64,000 nt of DNA from Pseudomonas sp. 8O. Its GTDB lineage: Bacteria; Pseudomonadota; Gammaproteobacteria; Pseudomonadales; Pseudomonadaceae. A program made the position numbers and the translations under genes. The DNA is taken from assembly GCF_902506495.1 (NCBI RefSeq), contig NZ_LR733265.1, positions 312,098 to 376,097 of the forward strand, given 5' to 3'. This document shows, in pieces, positions 1 through 9,722 of this stretch (within the stretch, counting starts at the first letter, position 1; the number at the start of each line of letters is the position of its first letter). A model generated the notes under the pieces. The model ran no database searches. It was given only the letters and a program-made list of their open reading frames with translations, and was not told the origin of the DNA.

Positions 1-58
1 GGGAGGCTGCATCTGTGCTAGAATTCGCGCTTTTTCGGCCAAGTCGAAGTGTGAGCGC

Positions 59-1867
59 ATGACCGACAAGCACACCACTGCAAGCCCATCTAGCAGCCTG
101 AAAATCTACCTTCGGCTACTCGGATATGTCAGGCCCTATATAGGCATGTTCCTGATCAGCATCCTGGGTTACGTCATTTTTGCTTCCACCCAACCAATGC
201 TGGCGGGCATCCTCAAGTACTTCGTGGATGGCCTGTCCAACCCTGATGTCGTGCTGTTTCCCACGGTGCCCTACCTGCGCGATCTGCAACTACTGCAGAC
301 GGTGCCCCTGCTCATCGTCCTGATCGCCGCCTGGCAGGGTGTTGGTTCCTTCCTGGGTAACTATTTCCTGGCCAGGGTCTCGCTGGGCCTGGTTCACGAC
401 TTGCGTATCGCGCTGTTCAACAGCCTCATGGTGTTGCCAAATCGCTATTTCGATAGCCACAACTCCGGTCACCTGATCTCGCGCATCACCTTCAACGTGA
501 CGATGGTCACAGGCGCTGCGACGGATGCAATCAAGGTGGTTATCCGTGAAGGGCTGACAGTCATCTTCCTGTTCGCCTACCTGCTGTGGATGAACTGGCA
601 ACTGACTCTGGTAATGCTGGCAATCCTGCCGCTGATCGCATTGATGGTGAGCAGTGCCAGCAAGAAATTTCGCAAGCAGAGCAAGAAGATTCAGGTGGCG
701 ATGGGCGATGTTACCCACGTTGCGTCGGAAACGATCCAGGGTTACCGAGTGGTGCGCAGTTTTGGCGGGGAGACCTACGAATCCCGGCGCTTTGCCGCTG
801 CCAGCCAGGACAATACCGAGAAACAGCTGCGCATGACCAAGACCGGAGCGGTGTACACGCCGATGCTGCAACTGGTGATCTACAGTGCGATGGCCGTGTT
901 GATGTTCCTCGTTTTGCTGCTGCGTGGCGATGCTACGGCCGGTGACTTGGTGGCCTATATCACCGCTGCGGGGCTCCTGCCCAAACCCATTCGCCAGCTG
1001 TCCGAGGTCAGCTCGACGATTCAAAAGGGTATTGCCGGTGCCGAGAGCATCTTCGAGCAGCTGGATGAGGTGCCCGAAGTCGATCAGGGAACGGTAGAGC
1101 GCGAGCGCGTCAGCGGTCGTTTGGAAGTACGCAACCTGAGCTTCCAGTATCCGGACACGGAAAAGCCTGTGCTCAGTGATATCAATTTCACGGCCGAGCC
1201 TGGGCAGATGGTGGCATTGGTCGGGCGTTCCGGTAGCGGAAAATCGACCCTGGCCAACCTGATTCCTCGTTTCTACCATCACGAAACGGGTCAGATCCTG
1301 TTGGATGGGGTAGACGTCGAGCAATACAAATTGCGTAATCTGCGGCGTCATATTGCCCTGGTTACGCAGCAGGTCACCCTGTTCAACGACAGTGTGGCCA
1401 GCAATATTGCTTATGGCGACCTGGCCGATGCTCCGCGTGAAGCGATTGAGCAGGCGGTCGAAGCGGCCTACGCCAAGGAGTTCATCGACAAACTGCCGCA
1501 GGGGCTGGATACCGAGGTTGGCGAAAACGGCGTGCTGCTGTCTGGTGGCCAGCGCCAGCGCTTGGCAATTGCGCGGGCGTTGCTCAAGGACGCACCGATC
1601 CTGGTGCTGGATGAAGCGACCTCGGCCCTTGACACTGAGTCCGAGCGGCATATCCAGGCCGCTCTGGATCGGGTCATGGAAGGCCGAACCACGTTGGTGA
1701 TTGCACATCGTCTGTCGACCATCGAGAAGGCCGATATGATTCTGGTGATGGATCAGGGGCGCATCGTCGAGCGCGGTACTCACGACCAGTTGCTGGCCCA
1801 AAACGGTTTCTATGCACGTTTGCATTCCATGGGGCTCGATGAAGGCGCGCCCTTGGATATCGCCTGA
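59..1867 (+). CDS. msbA: Lipid A export ABC transporter MsbA (ATP-binding/permease)
   Basis: Inner-membrane half-transporter that, as a homodimer, flips core-lipid A to the periplasmic face for LPS assembly. The 602 residues match the family length. The N-terminal half (about 20-330) holds hydrophobic segments of an ABC exporter membrane domain. The C-terminal half is the nucleotide-binding domain: Walker A GRSGSGKS at residues 389-396, signature LSGGQ at 494-498, Walker B ILVLDEATS, and the H-loop in IAHRLST. It lies 41 bp upstream of hldE, so two LPS genes are adjacent and probably co-transcribed. A TAGAAT at 19-24 could be a -10 box, but its -35 would lie outside the window. The motif set and the hldE neighbour favour MsbA over a generic multidrug exporter. 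Confidence 0.93.
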   Translation: MTDKHTTASPSSSLKIYLRLLGYVRPYIGMFLISILGYVIFASTQPMLAGILKYFVDGLSNPDVVLFPTVPYLRDLQLLQTVPLLIVLIAAWQGVGSFLGNYFLARVSLGLVHDLRIALFNSLMVLPNRYFDSHNSGHLISRITFNVTMVTGAATDAIKVVIREGLTVIFLFAYLLWMNWQLTLVMLAILPLIALMVSSASKKFRKQSKKIQVAMGDVTHVASETIQGYRVVRSFGGETYESRRFAAASQDNTEKQLRMTKTGAVYTPMLQLVIYSAMAVLMFLVLLLRGDATAGDLVAYITAAGLLPKPIRQLSEVSSTIQKGIAGAESIFEQLDEVPEVDQGTVERERVSGRLEVRNLSFQYPDTEKPVLSDINFTAEPGQMVALVGRSGSGKSTLANLIPRFYHHETGQILLDGVDVEQYKLRNLRRHIALVTQQVTLFNDSVASNIAYGDLADAPREAIEQAVEAAYAKEFIDKLPQGLDTEVGENGVLLSGGQRQRLAIARALLKDAPILVLDEATSALDTESERHIQAALDRVMEGRTTLVIAHRLSTIEKADMILVMDQGRIVERGTHDQLLAQNGFYARLHSMGLDEGAPLDIA

Positions 1868-1908
1868 TAAACTACGAGCCCGCCAAGACTAAGGCCCCCG
1901 GAGTTCAC

Positions 1909-3330
1909 ATGAAGTTGACCATGCCCCGTTACGATCAAGCCGCCGTCCTGGTGGTGGGCGACGTGATGCTCGATCGCTATTGGCATGGCGGCACCTCGCG
2001 GATTTCTCCGGAGGCGCCGGTGCCGGTGGTGCGTGTCGACCAGATCGAGGATCGTCCCGGTGGTGCTGCCAACGTGGCTCTGAATATCGCCGCGCTCGGC
2101 GCGCGAGCCTTGCTGGTTGGCGTGACCGGTAATGATGAAGCCGCTGAAAGCCTGAGCGACAGCCTGCGTGGTGCAGGTGTGGATGCACATTTTCAGCGTC
2201 ATGACAGCCAGCCGACCATCGTCAAGTTGCGGGTGATGAGCCGTCACCAGCAACTGCTGCGCATGGATTTCGAAGAGCCTTTCAACACCGATACCGCAGC
2301 CCTGGCGCGTGAGGTCGATACGTTACTCGATGGGATCAAGGTGTTGGTGCTGTCGGACTATGGCAAGGGTGCGTTGCAGAATCATCAGGTGCTGATCCAG
2401 TCGGCGCGAAAGAAGGGTATTGCGGTGCTGGCCGATCCCAAGGGCAAGGACTTCTCCATCTACCGTGGAGCCAGCCTGATCACTCCCAATCTGCACGAAT
2501 TCGAACTCATCGTGGGTGGTTGCGCCGATGAGGCCGAGCTGGTCAGCAAGGGGGCCACGCTGATGCGCGAACTGGAGCTGGGCGCGCTGCTGGTGACCCG
2601 CGGCGAGCACGGCATGACCCTGCTGCGTCCGGAGCATGCACCGTTGCATCTGCCTGCTCGTGCCCGCGAAGTATTCGACGTTACCGGTGCAGGCGATACG
2701 GTCATTTCCACCCTTGCAGCGTCCATCGCTGCTGGTGAGGAGTTGCCGCTGGCGGTGGCTCTGGCCAACCTGGCTGCCGGCATCGTCGTCGGCAAGTTGG
2801 GCACTGCAGCGATCAGCGCACCCGAACTGCGCCGCGCTGTGCAGCGCGAAGAAGGCTCCGAGCGTGGCGTACTGAGCCTGGATCAGTTGCTGATCGCTAT
2901 CGAGGACGCTCGCGCGCATGGCGAGAAGATCGTTTTCACCAATGGCTGCTTCGACATTCTTCACGCTGGCCACGTGACCTATCTGGAACAGGCTCGTGCG
3001 CAGGGTGACCGCCTGATCGTGGCGATCAACGACGATGCCTCTGTCAGCCGTCTGAAAGGTCCTGGGCGTCCGATCAATGCCGTCGACCGACGCATGGCCG
3101 TGCTCGCCGGTCTCGGTGCGGTTGATTGGGTGGTGAGCTTCGGTGAAGACACGCCCGAGCGCCTGCTCGCACAGGTACTGCCGGATGTGCTGGTCAAGGG
3201 CGGCGACTACGGCATCGATCAGGTGGTAGGTGCCGATATCGTCCAGGCCCATGGCGGCGAAGTGCGTGTGCTGGGGCTGGTGGAAAACAGCTCCACCACC
3301 GCTATCGTCGAGAAGATTCGCAGCAAGTGA
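1909..3330 (+). CDS. hldE: Bifunctional heptose 7-phosphate kinase / heptose 1-phosphate adenylyltransferase HldE
   Basis: Cytosolic enzyme of ADP-L-glycero-D-manno-heptose synthesis, which supplies the heptose of the LPS inner core. Residues 1 to about 320 are a PfkB/ribokinase-type kinase, with the substrate-side GGAANVALN motif and the C-terminal DVTGAGDT anion-hole motif. Residues about 340-473 are a nucleotidyltransferase with FTNGCFDILHAGH (343-355), including the HxGH motif. Both domains are intact and 473 aa is the usual length for the fused protein. A GGAG ribosome-binding site sits 6 bp before the ATG. It follows msbA in the same orientation. Confidence 0.95.
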   Translation: MKLTMPRYDQAAVLVVGDVMLDRYWHGGTSRISPEAPVPVVRVDQIEDRPGGAANVALNIAALGARALLVGVTGNDEAAESLSDSLRGAGVDAHFQRHDSQPTIVKLRVMSRHQQLLRMDFEEPFNTDTAALAREVDTLLDGIKVLVLSDYGKGALQNHQVLIQSARKKGIAVLADPKGKDFSIYRGASLITPNLHEFELIVGGCADEAELVSKGATLMRELELGALLVTRGEHGMTLLRPEHAPLHLPARAREVFDVTGAGDTVISTLAASIAAGEELPLAVALANLAAGIVVGKLGTAAISAPELRRAVQREEGSERGVLSLDQLLIAIEDARAHGEKIVFTNGCFDILHAGHVTYLEQARAQGDRLIVAINDDASVSRLKGPGRPINAVDRRMAVLAGLGAVDWVVSFGEDTPERLLAQVLPDVLVKGGDYGIDQVVGADIVQAHGGEVRVLGLVENSSTTAIVEKIRSK

Positions 3331-3336
3331 CACTGG

Positions 3337-3366
3337 GCTGAGCAAGGCGCAGACCTTGCTCAGCTT
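3337..3366 (+). terminator. Hairpin after hldE (possible terminator)
   Basis: An 11-bp perfect inverted repeat (3337-3347 with 3354-3364, 6-nt loop) begins 7 bp after the hldE stop codon. The T-tract after it is poor (ttgt), so it may be a weak terminator or an mRNA-stabilising hairpin between the LPS genes and the dehydrogenase pair. Confidence 0.45.
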
Positions 3367-3472
3367 GTCCGTGGCTTGACCCGATTGCCGCCGCGCCGCG
3401 TCTTGAGGGTCATAGTCGTGCGCCAGTCGGCAGCGCATCATCGATGGCATCCCTCACGTGGAGCGAGATGCC

Positions 3473-4744
3473 ATGATCGTCGATACGCAGGGCCAGGCCC
3501 TGAGCGTACTGAGCAAGCTGGCCCAGGCTGACTGGCCAGACCGCCTCAAGGTGCGCAAATCTTTCGAGAAACTCGTCTACAGCGGTAGCCGTGTCAGCTT
3601 TCGCCTGGCCGCCGGCGGCAGCAGAAACACGCCGCGCGCGGCAACCGATGACCTGTTTGACCTGTCACTGACCGAAGAGCAGCAGATGCTGGTGGATATG
3701 CTCCAGGGCTTCGCGCTGGAGGTTTTGCGTCCGGCCGCGCACGAGGCCGACGCACGGGCTCACGTGCCTGCAGCACTGCTCAATCAGGCACATCAACTGG
3801 GCCTGGCGCACTATGGTGTCGCCGAGGCACAAGGTGGTCTTGCCGGGGAGCGCACCGTGCTGAGCAACGCGCTGATCGCCGAGAGCCTGGCGCAGGGCGA
3901 CTTTTCTCTGGCCGCAGCCTTGCTAGTGCCGCTGTCTGCAGCCAATTGCATTCGTCGCTGGGGAAGCTCGGCGCAGCAGGCTGCCTGGTTGCCGGCATTC
4001 ATCAGTGAGCAAGGCGCGCCAGCCTTCGCCTTGGCGGTAACTGAGCCTGGCGTATTGACCGATGCTGGTCAGCCTGCGACGCGGGCGCGCAAGCGTGGCA
4101 AACACTATCTGCTCGATGGAGAGAAGGCGTTGGTCATCGCTGGTCTGGCTGCCAGTCGATTGATCGTAAGCGCCCAGGCAACTGATGGCCCGGCGCTATT
4201 TATCGTCGATGCGGCGAGCAAAGGCGTCAGTCGCCGTACCGAACCGGGAATGGGGCTCAAGGCTTGTGGGTTGACGCGTATTCAACTGAAGGGCGTCAAG
4301 GTGTCGAGCGAGTGCCGCCTGGCAGGCGATGGCTTCGATTTTCTGGCCTTCCTCGATTACTCGGCCTTGGCATTCTGCGCCCTTGCAGTCGGTACGGCGC
4401 AGGCGGCACTGGACTACGTGACGAGGTACTGCAACGAGCGCCAAGCGTTCGGCGAGCCGATCAGTCATCGCCAGGGCGTAGCCTTCATGGTGGCCGACGT
4501 CGCCATCGAACTGGACGCCATGCGCCTGCTGCTCTGGCGTGCCTGCGCCCGTGCCGAGGTCGGTTTGCCGCTGCGCCGTGAGGCCTATCTGGCACGTCTG
4601 CTGTGCGTGGATAAGGCGATGAGGATCGGTTCCGATGCGGTGCAACTGCTCGGTGGTCATGGTTTTACTCAGGAGCACCCGGTCGAGCGCTGGTATCGCG
4701 ACCTGCGCAGCTTGGCGGTGCTCGCTGGCGGCCTTCATCTCTGA
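3473..4744 (+). CDS. Acyl-CoA dehydrogenase-like protein, probably without catalytic Glu
   Basis: Acyl-CoA dehydrogenase fold, 423 aa, with about 60 extra N-terminal residues before the helical domain. A middle-domain motif AVTEPG is visible (about residues 187-192), but the usual glycine/serine-rich continuation is altered. The family normally ends in an EGT-type motif carrying the catalytic glutamate; here the aligned end reads VLAGGLHL, so Ala replaces Glu and the protein stops there. I infer it may be an inactive partner of the complete dehydrogenase that starts 15 bp downstream. The ATG at 3473 is preferred because GGAG lies 9 bp upstream; a GTG at 3458 is also in frame. The substrate cannot be told from the sequence. 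Confidence 0.78.
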   Translation: MIVDTQGQALSVLSKLAQADWPDRLKVRKSFEKLVYSGSRVSFRLAAGGSRNTPRAATDDLFDLSLTEEQQMLVDMLQGFALEVLRPAAHEADARAHVPAALLNQAHQLGLAHYGVAEAQGGLAGERTVLSNALIAESLAQGDFSLAAALLVPLSAANCIRRWGSSAQQAAWLPAFISEQGAPAFALAVTEPGVLTDAGQPATRARKRGKHYLLDGEKALVIAGLAASRLIVSAQATDGPALFIVDAASKGVSRRTEPGMGLKACGLTRIQLKGVKVSSECRLAGDGFDFLAFLDYSALAFCALAVGTAQAALDYVTRYCNERQAFGEPISHRQGVAFMVADVAIELDAMRLLLWRACARAEVGLPLRREAYLARLLCVDKAMRIGSDAVQLLGGHGFTQEHPVERWYRDLRSLAVLAGGLHL

Positions 4745-4759
4745 ACAGGCAGAACAACC

Positions 4760-5971
4760 ATGAACCTGGAAACCCCACGTAAATTCCACGGCTTGCAACA
4801 GCAGGCGCAGCAGGTGGCCAAGCACTACTTTCGGCCGATCTCGCGCAAGTATGACAAGGTCGAGCACGCCTATCCCAAGGAGCTGGATCTGCTCGCTGCG
4901 TTGCTCGACGGCATGAACGAAGGCTCCCCCGACGCAGTCGGCGCCGGCTCGGCCAGCAAGCGCGGGGCTGCATGCGAGCAGCGGGCAGGCAACAAGAATG
5001 CTGGCAACATGGCAGCGCTGCTTGGCGTGATGGAGCTGTGCTGGGGTGATGTCGGCCTGCTTCTGGCCATGCCACGGCAGGGGCTGGGCAATGCAGCCAT
5101 CGCGGCGGTGGCCAATGACGAGCAACTGGCGCGTTTCGCTGGGGCCTGGGCGGCCATGGCCATTACCGAGCCCGGTTGCGGCTCTGATTCAGCGGCGATC
5201 CGCACCACGGCGGTGCGCGACGGTGATCACTACATCCTCAACGGCGAGAAGATCTTCGTCACCTCCGGTGAGCGTGCCGATGCCGTGGTGATCTGGGCCA
5301 CGCTGGATAAAAGCCTGGGGCGTGCGGCGATCAAGTCCTTCGTGGTGGAGAAGGGCACAGCGGGAATGACGGTTACGCGCCTGGAGAAGAAGCTGGGGAT
5401 CAAGGCATCCGATACGGCTTCGATCAGCCTGAGCGATTGTCGGGTACCAGCGGCCAACCTTCTGGGAAACGCCGAGATCGATGTGCAGAAGGGCTTTGCC
5501 GGGGTCATGGAGACCTTCGATAACACCCGGCCGCTGGTTGCAGGCATGGCGGTCGGTGTCGCTCGTGCTGCGCTGGAGCGCACGCGTGAGTTGCTGATCT
5601 GTGCGGGCTGCCGCTTTGATTACGCCAAGCCGCTGCTGACCGTCACTCATGCCGAGGCCACACTGTATCGTCTGGAAGCGGAATGGGAGGCGGCGCGTCT
5701 GTTGACGCTGAAGGCCGCCTGGATGGCTGACAACAAGTTGCCCAACTCGAAAGAGGCCTCGATCGCCAAGGCCAAGGCCGGGCGTGTGGCTAGCGAGGTG
5801 ACGCTCAAGTGCGTGGAGCTGGTCGGTGCGCTGGGCTACGGTGAGGATGAGTTGCTGGAAAAGTGGGCGCGCGACTCGAAGATTCTCGACATCTTCGAAG
5901 GCACCCAGCAGATTCAGTTGCTGATCATCGCCCGGCGCCTGCTGGGCAAGAGTTCCAGCGAGCTCAAGTAA
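4760..5971 (+). CDS. Acyl-CoA dehydrogenase (complete catalytic motif)
   Basis: FAD-dependent acyl-CoA dehydrogenase, 403 aa, predicted cytosolic and acting on an acyl-CoA thioester. Visible motifs are AITEPGCGSDSAA (flavin/substrate region, about residues 134-146), the C-terminal four-helix domain, and DIFEGTQQIQ near residue 380, whose Glu is the likely catalytic base. It starts 15 bp after the degenerate dehydrogenase gene, so the two are probably co-transcribed and may form a hetero-oligomer. The stop TAA lies at the edge of a palindromic repeat. The substrate class (fatty, branched or other acyl chain) is not determinable here. Confidence 0.85.
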   Translation: MNLETPRKFHGLQQQAQQVAKHYFRPISRKYDKVEHAYPKELDLLAALLDGMNEGSPDAVGAGSASKRGAACEQRAGNKNAGNMAALLGVMELCWGDVGLLLAMPRQGLGNAAIAAVANDEQLARFAGAWAAMAITEPGCGSDSAAIRTTAVRDGDHYILNGEKIFVTSGERADAVVIWATLDKSLGRAAIKSFVVEKGTAGMTVTRLEKKLGIKASDTASISLSDCRVPAANLLGNAEIDVQKGFAGVMETFDNTRPLVAGMAVGVARAALERTRELLICAGCRFDYAKPLLTVTHAEATLYRLEAEWEAARLLTLKAAWMADNKLPNSKEASIAKAKAGRVASEVTLKCVELVGALGYGEDELLEKWARDSKILDIFEGTQQIQLLIIARRLLGKSSSELK

Positions 5972-5995
5972 GCCCGCGCGCCACGGCCGAGGGCT

Positions 5996-6012
5996 GGTGC
6001 GCGCGGCGCACC
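5996..6012. repeat. Short palindrome of the GTAG/GGTGCGC family
   Basis: Perfect 7-bp arms (ggtgcgc / gcgcacc) around gcg, between the dehydrogenase stop and the shared terminator. It resembles other GTGCGC palindromes found near 19.4, 22.2 and 56.5 kb in this window. Confidence 0.5.
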
Positions 6013-6018
6013 ATACAA

Positions 6019-6048
6019 GAAAAAGCCCGCATTTGCGGGCTTCTTCTT
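6019..6048. terminator. Bidirectional terminator between convergent genes
   Basis: Stem GCCCGC/GCGGGC around ATTT (6025-6040) with A-rich sequence on the left and TTCTTCTT on the right. It can terminate the dehydrogenase operon from the left and the lipoprotein gene from the right. Confidence 0.8.
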
Positions 6049-6769
6049 AGAAACGGAAGACTTCCGTATCGATCTTGATCGGTTCTGCCACCGGGATCTT
6101 CGGCTCGGCAGCGGCGGGTTCCTGCGGTTGGGCTTTGGCCACCGGAGGCTTCTTGCGCGGCGGCTCTGGGGTAGGCTCGGCCGCAGCGATGGGCTGAATG
6201 GCCACTGCCAGTTCAGCAGCCAGGCGTTGCAGCAAGATACTCTGCGCCTTGACCTGTTCGGCCATGGGCCCACCGTGCGCCTCTTCCAAGCGAATCAGCC
6301 GGCTGTCGCGTAGTTGTCCGCGCCGGTCGAGCAGGCGCCACTGGGCTTCCAGCACGGCAGGTTGGGCCGGGCCGGAATCCAGGCGGGTGATGGTCAGCAT
6401 GACCTGAGCGTCGGCACTGAAGCCAGGTGCCGCCGGGGCTAGAACCAGGCGCTGGCTGTCCAGGCGCCAGGCCAGCTGGCGCAGCATCTGCTGGTCGATA
6501 TCGTTGGCCAGGCCGCTGGCCCAGCGAGCGTCATGCGCGGCTACCAGGCTGCCATCAGCCTGACGTTGCAGCAGATTTTGCTGGCGCAGATAATCGGCCA
6601 CGCTGATCGGACCGACCAGTACGGTCACACCGTTGTCCTGGGTCGGTGTTACGGCGCTGCCGCTATCAAGTTGGTAAAGAGGCACCGGCTTCTGCTGCAG
6701 CAGACTGCAACCACTCAATACGAGCAGCGCGGTCATAAGCAGGGCCACAGGGCGTACTACAGTCATCAT
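6047..6769 (-). CDS. ABC-type transport auxiliary lipoprotein, PqiC-like
   Basis: Predicted outer-membrane lipoprotein of 240 aa. After MMTVVRP comes a hydrophobic stretch ending in the lipobox LVLSGC, so the mature protein would start at that Cys. The central part (GPISVADYLRQQN, later LAWRLDSQRLV) is typical of PqiC/YmbA auxiliary lipoproteins of MCE or ABC lipid-transport systems. The C-terminal about 50 residues are a Pro/Ala/Lys-rich tail, probably disordered. Two adjacent ATGs (6769, 6766) are possible starts; a start at 6865 would put about 30 unrelated residues before the signal peptide. No MCE or ABC partner is next to it. Confidence 0.75.
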   Translation of the reverse strand: MMTVVRPVALLMTALLVLSGCSLLQQKPVPLYQLDSGSAVTPTQDNGVTVLVGPISVADYLRQQNLLQRQADGSLVAAHDARWASGLANDIDQQMLRQLAWRLDSQRLVLAPAAPGFSADAQVMLTITRLDSGPAQPAVLEAQWRLLDRRGQLRDSRLIRLEEAHGGPMAEQVKAQSILLQRLAAELAVAIQPIAAAEPTPEPPRKKPPVAKAQPQEPAAAEPKIPVAEPIKIDTEVFRF

Positions 6770-6867
6770 TAATTCCAGACAGCCGCTTCTGGGGCAGCTG
6801 CACATCGATCCCATATCATGCAGAGGGTCATTTGCGCATGACCCGGGGCGCGTATCATCCTTCAAAC

Positions 6868-6908
6868 CGCGCTACGACTCCAGCCTTGGCTGCTGGCTGG
6901 TAGCGCGG
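6868..6908 (-). terminator. Hairpin downstream of parC (weak terminator candidate)
   Basis: Nine-bp arms (6868-6876 with 6900-6908) enclose a second small stem. It lies 33 bp beyond the parC stop on the transcribed strand and is followed only by TTT, so intrinsic termination would be weak. Confidence 0.35.
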
Positions 6909-6940
6909 ATATCCCGGAAGAACGAGGCGTGTTGCCGACG

Positions 6941-9190
6941 CTATTCCACCAGAAGCTGGTCGACACGCTGGAAGCCTCGCGGCAGCTTGTTGCCGCGGCG
7001 GCCGCGCTCGCCCTTGTAGTGCTCGAGGTCGTCGGCTTTGAGTGTCAGGGTACGCTTCCCAGCCTGCAAAACCAAACTGGCGCCGCTGGGCAGTACGGCC
7101 AGATCGGTCAGATATTCCTCACGCGAGGCTACGCGTTCGCCGGGAATGCCGATGATCTTGTTGCCCTTGCCTTTGCCCAGTTGCGGCAGATCCGTGACCT
7201 TGAACAGCAGCAGACGACCTTCTGTCGTCACCGCGGCCAACCAGCTGTCTTCCAGATTGCTGACTGGCTTCGGGGTGACCACCTTGGCGCCGTTGGGCAG
7301 GGTCAGCAGCGCCTTGCCCGCCTTGTTCTTGGCCTGCAGATCCTCGCCCTTGACCACGAAACCGTAACCGGCATCGGAGGCGATCACGTACAGCGCACTG
7401 TCCTCCGGCAGCATCACGCATTCGAAGGTCGCACCCGGAGGCGGTGTCAGGCGACCGGTCAGTGGTTCACCCTGGCCACGCGCCGACGGCAGGCTGTGGG
7501 CCGCGAGCGAATAACTCCTGCCTGTCGAGTCGATAAAGACCGCGTATTGGTTCGAGCGGCCCGGCGCTGCTGCCTTGAAGCCGTCGCCGGCCTTGTAGGA
7601 GAGACCGGTGGCGTCGATGTCGTGCCCCTTGGCGCAGCGCACCCAGCCTTTTTCCGAGAGCACCACGGTGACCGGTTCGGTCGGCATCAGCTCGGTTTCC
7701 GACAGGGCCTTGGCTTCGGCGCGGGCGACGATAGGCGAACGGCGATCATCGCCATACTTCTCGGCGTCCTCGATGATTTCCTTGCGTACCAGCTTCTTCA
7801 GCTTGGCTTCGCTGCCCAGCAGGGCCAGCAGTTTTTCGCGCTCCTTGGCCAGCTCGTCCTGCTCGCCGCGAATCTTCATCTCTTCCAGGCGCGCCAGTTG
7901 ACGCAGACGGGTATCGAGGATGTAGTCGGCCTGCACATCGGTGAGACCAAAGCGCTCCATCAGCACCGGCTTGGGCTGATCTTCGGTGCGGATGATGCGA
8001 ATGACTTCGTCGAGGTTGAGGAAGGCGATCAGCAAGCCTTCCAACAGGTGCAGACGACGCTCCACCTTGTCCAGGCGGAACTGCAGGCGACGGCGTACGG
8101 TGCCGACGCGGTACACCAGCCACTCGCTGAGCAGGGTGCGCAGGTCCTTGACCTGTGGCTTGCCGTCGAGGCCGATGACGTTGGTGTTGACCCGGTAGCT
8201 GGACTCCAGATCGGTGGTGGCGAACAGGTGGGTCATCAGTTCGTCGGCATCGACGCGGTTGGAGCGCGGGATGATGACGATGCGGGTCGGGTTCTCATGA
8301 TCCGACTCGTCACGCAGGTCGGCGACCATCGGCAGCTTCTTGGCCTGCATCTGCGCGGCGATCTGCTCCAGCACCTTGGCCCCGGAGACCTGATGCGGCA
8401 GAGCGGTGACGACGATGTCGCCGTCCTCGAGGCGATAGACGGCGCGCATGCGCACCGAGCCGCGGCCGGTCTCGTAGATCTTTTGCAGATCGGCCCTGGG
8501 CGTGATGACTTCGGCTTCGGTGGGGAAGTCCGGACCCTGGATATGCTCGCAAAGCTGCTCGACCGTGGCGCTGGGCTCATCCAGCAAGCGCACGCAGGCC
8601 GCCGCGACTTCGCGCAGGTTGTGCGGCGGCACGTCGGTGGCCATGCCCACGGCGATGCCGGTGGTGCCGTTGAGCAGCAGGTTGGGCAAGCGCGCCGGCA
8701 GGGTCGCCGGTTCGTTCATGGTGCCGTCGAAGTTGGGCACCCAGTCGACAGTGCCTTGGCCGAGTTCGCTCAGCAGCACTTCCGAATAGCGCGACAGGCG
8801 CGCCTCGGTGTAACGCATGGCGGCGAAGGACTTGGGATCGTCCGGTGCACCCCAGTTGCCCTGGCCGTCGACCAGGGTGTAGCGGTAGCTGAACGGTTGC
8901 GCCATCAGCACCATGGCTTCGTAGCAGGCGCTGTCGCCGTGCGGGTGAAACTTGCCGAGTACGTCACCGACGGTACGCGCGGACTTCTTGTGCTTGGAGT
9001 CGGCATCCAGGCCCAGTTCGCTCATGGCATAGATGATGCGTCGTTGCACGGGTTTCAGGCCGTCGCCGATATGCGGCAGGGCACGGTCCATGATCACGTA
9101 CATGGAGTAGTTGAGATAAGCCTGCTCGGTGAAATCGGCGAGTGAACGGCGTTCAACGCCTTCCAGGCTCAAATCGAGGGATTCGCTCAT
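6941..9190 (-). CDS. parC: DNA topoisomerase IV subunit A
   Basis: Cleavage/religation subunit of topoisomerase IV, which decatenates daughter chromosomes together with ParE. Length is 749 aa. The N-terminal winged-helix/tower region contains MRYTEARLS with the catalytic Tyr127. The quinolone-determining region reads HGDSACYE with Ser87 and Glu91, i.e. the susceptible-type residues. The C-terminal third carries the beta-pinwheel blades. It is the last gene of a minus-strand group that includes parE, separated from it by two small envelope genes; the gap to the preceding retropepsin gene is 7 bp, so translation is probably coupled. Confidence 0.97.
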   Translation of the reverse strand: MSESLDLSLEGVERRSLADFTEQAYLNYSMYVIMDRALPHIGDGLKPVQRRIIYAMSELGLDADSKHKKSARTVGDVLGKFHPHGDSACYEAMVLMAQPFSYRYTLVDGQGNWGAPDDPKSFAAMRYTEARLSRYSEVLLSELGQGTVDWVPNFDGTMNEPATLPARLPNLLLNGTTGIAVGMATDVPPHNLREVAAACVRLLDEPSATVEQLCEHIQGPDFPTEAEVITPRADLQKIYETGRGSVRMRAVYRLEDGDIVVTALPHQVSGAKVLEQIAAQMQAKKLPMVADLRDESDHENPTRIVIIPRSNRVDADELMTHLFATTDLESSYRVNTNVIGLDGKPQVKDLRTLLSEWLVYRVGTVRRRLQFRLDKVERRLHLLEGLLIAFLNLDEVIRIIRTEDQPKPVLMERFGLTDVQADYILDTRLRQLARLEEMKIRGEQDELAKEREKLLALLGSEAKLKKLVRKEIIEDAEKYGDDRRSPIVARAEAKALSETELMPTEPVTVVLSEKGWVRCAKGHDIDATGLSYKAGDGFKAAAPGRSNQYAVFIDSTGRSYSLAAHSLPSARGQGEPLTGRLTPPPGATFECVMLPEDSALYVIASDAGYGFVVKGEDLQAKNKAGKALLTLPNGAKVVTPKPVSNLEDSWLAAVTTEGRLLLFKVTDLPQLGKGKGNKIIGIPGERVASREEYLTDLAVLPSGASLVLQAGKRTLTLKADDLEHYKGERGRRGNKLPRGFQRVDQLLVE

Positions 9191-9197
9191 GCGGGCC

Positions 9198-9722
9198 TCA
9201 TTGCAAGGTTGATTGGCGCAGCACCAGGGTGCCGCCCTTCTGACTGAATTCGAGTTGTTTCAGGGCACTCATGCCCAGCAGCACATCGTCGCCGTCCATG
9301 CCTGGGGCAATCAATGCGGCGACGTCACGCAGTTCGATATCGCCCAGGCGCAGGCTGTCCAGGCGTGTACGATGCCCGGTAGCGCGGCCGTTGGCCGTGC
9401 TGATGATGATCGGGGCGCCGCGTTGCAGGCCGAGACGTTCGGCCACCGCGCTGGGTATAGCAACCTGGGTGGCGCCGGTGTCGAGCAGAAAGGTCACGTC
9501 ATGTCCATCGATCTGACCATTGACCAGGTAATGACCCTGACGACTACTGGCCAGGCTCACCTCGACGAAACCATCGCCATGCACCGACTGCGGCGTGTGG
9601 TTCGGGTTGCGCTGGCGATCTTCCCAGTTACCGAAGAAGTGCGTGGCCAGCAGCAGGCCGGCGCCCCAGGCGAGTATCAGCATCACTCGCCCGGCGCGGC
9701 GGCCCGGTGTCTGTTCACTCAC
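9198..9722 (-). CDS. Membrane-anchored retropepsin-like aspartic protease
   Basis: Protein of 174 aa with one N-terminal transmembrane helix (about residues 12-27) and a periplasmic aspartyl-protease domain of the bacterial retropepsin type. The active-site motif FLLDTGAT is near residues 79-86, followed by a hydrophobic flap region. Only one DTG is present, so it must dimerise to be active, as known for retropepsins. The GTG start overlaps the TGA stop of the upstream esterase-like gene (GTGA), which indicates translational coupling. No substrate can be deduced. Confidence 0.82.
   Translation of the reverse strand: MSEQTPGRRAGRVMLILAWGAGLLLATHFFGNWEDRQRNPNHTPQSVHGDGFVEVSLASSRQGHYLVNGQIDGHDVTFLLDTGATQVAIPSAVAERLGLQRGAPIIISTANGRATGHRTRLDSLRLGDIELRDVAALIAPGMDGDDVLLGMSALKQLEFSQKGGTLVLRQSTLQ

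Noticed and set aside
290..1825. 511-codon open frame antisense to msbA
   Set aside because: No motifs, no ribosome-binding site; msbA is complete on the other strand.
6929..9145. 738-codon open frame antisense to parC
   Set aside because: It mirrors the parC reading frame; long antisense frames are common in GC-rich coding DNA. The translation is Gln/His/Ala-rich without domain motifs.
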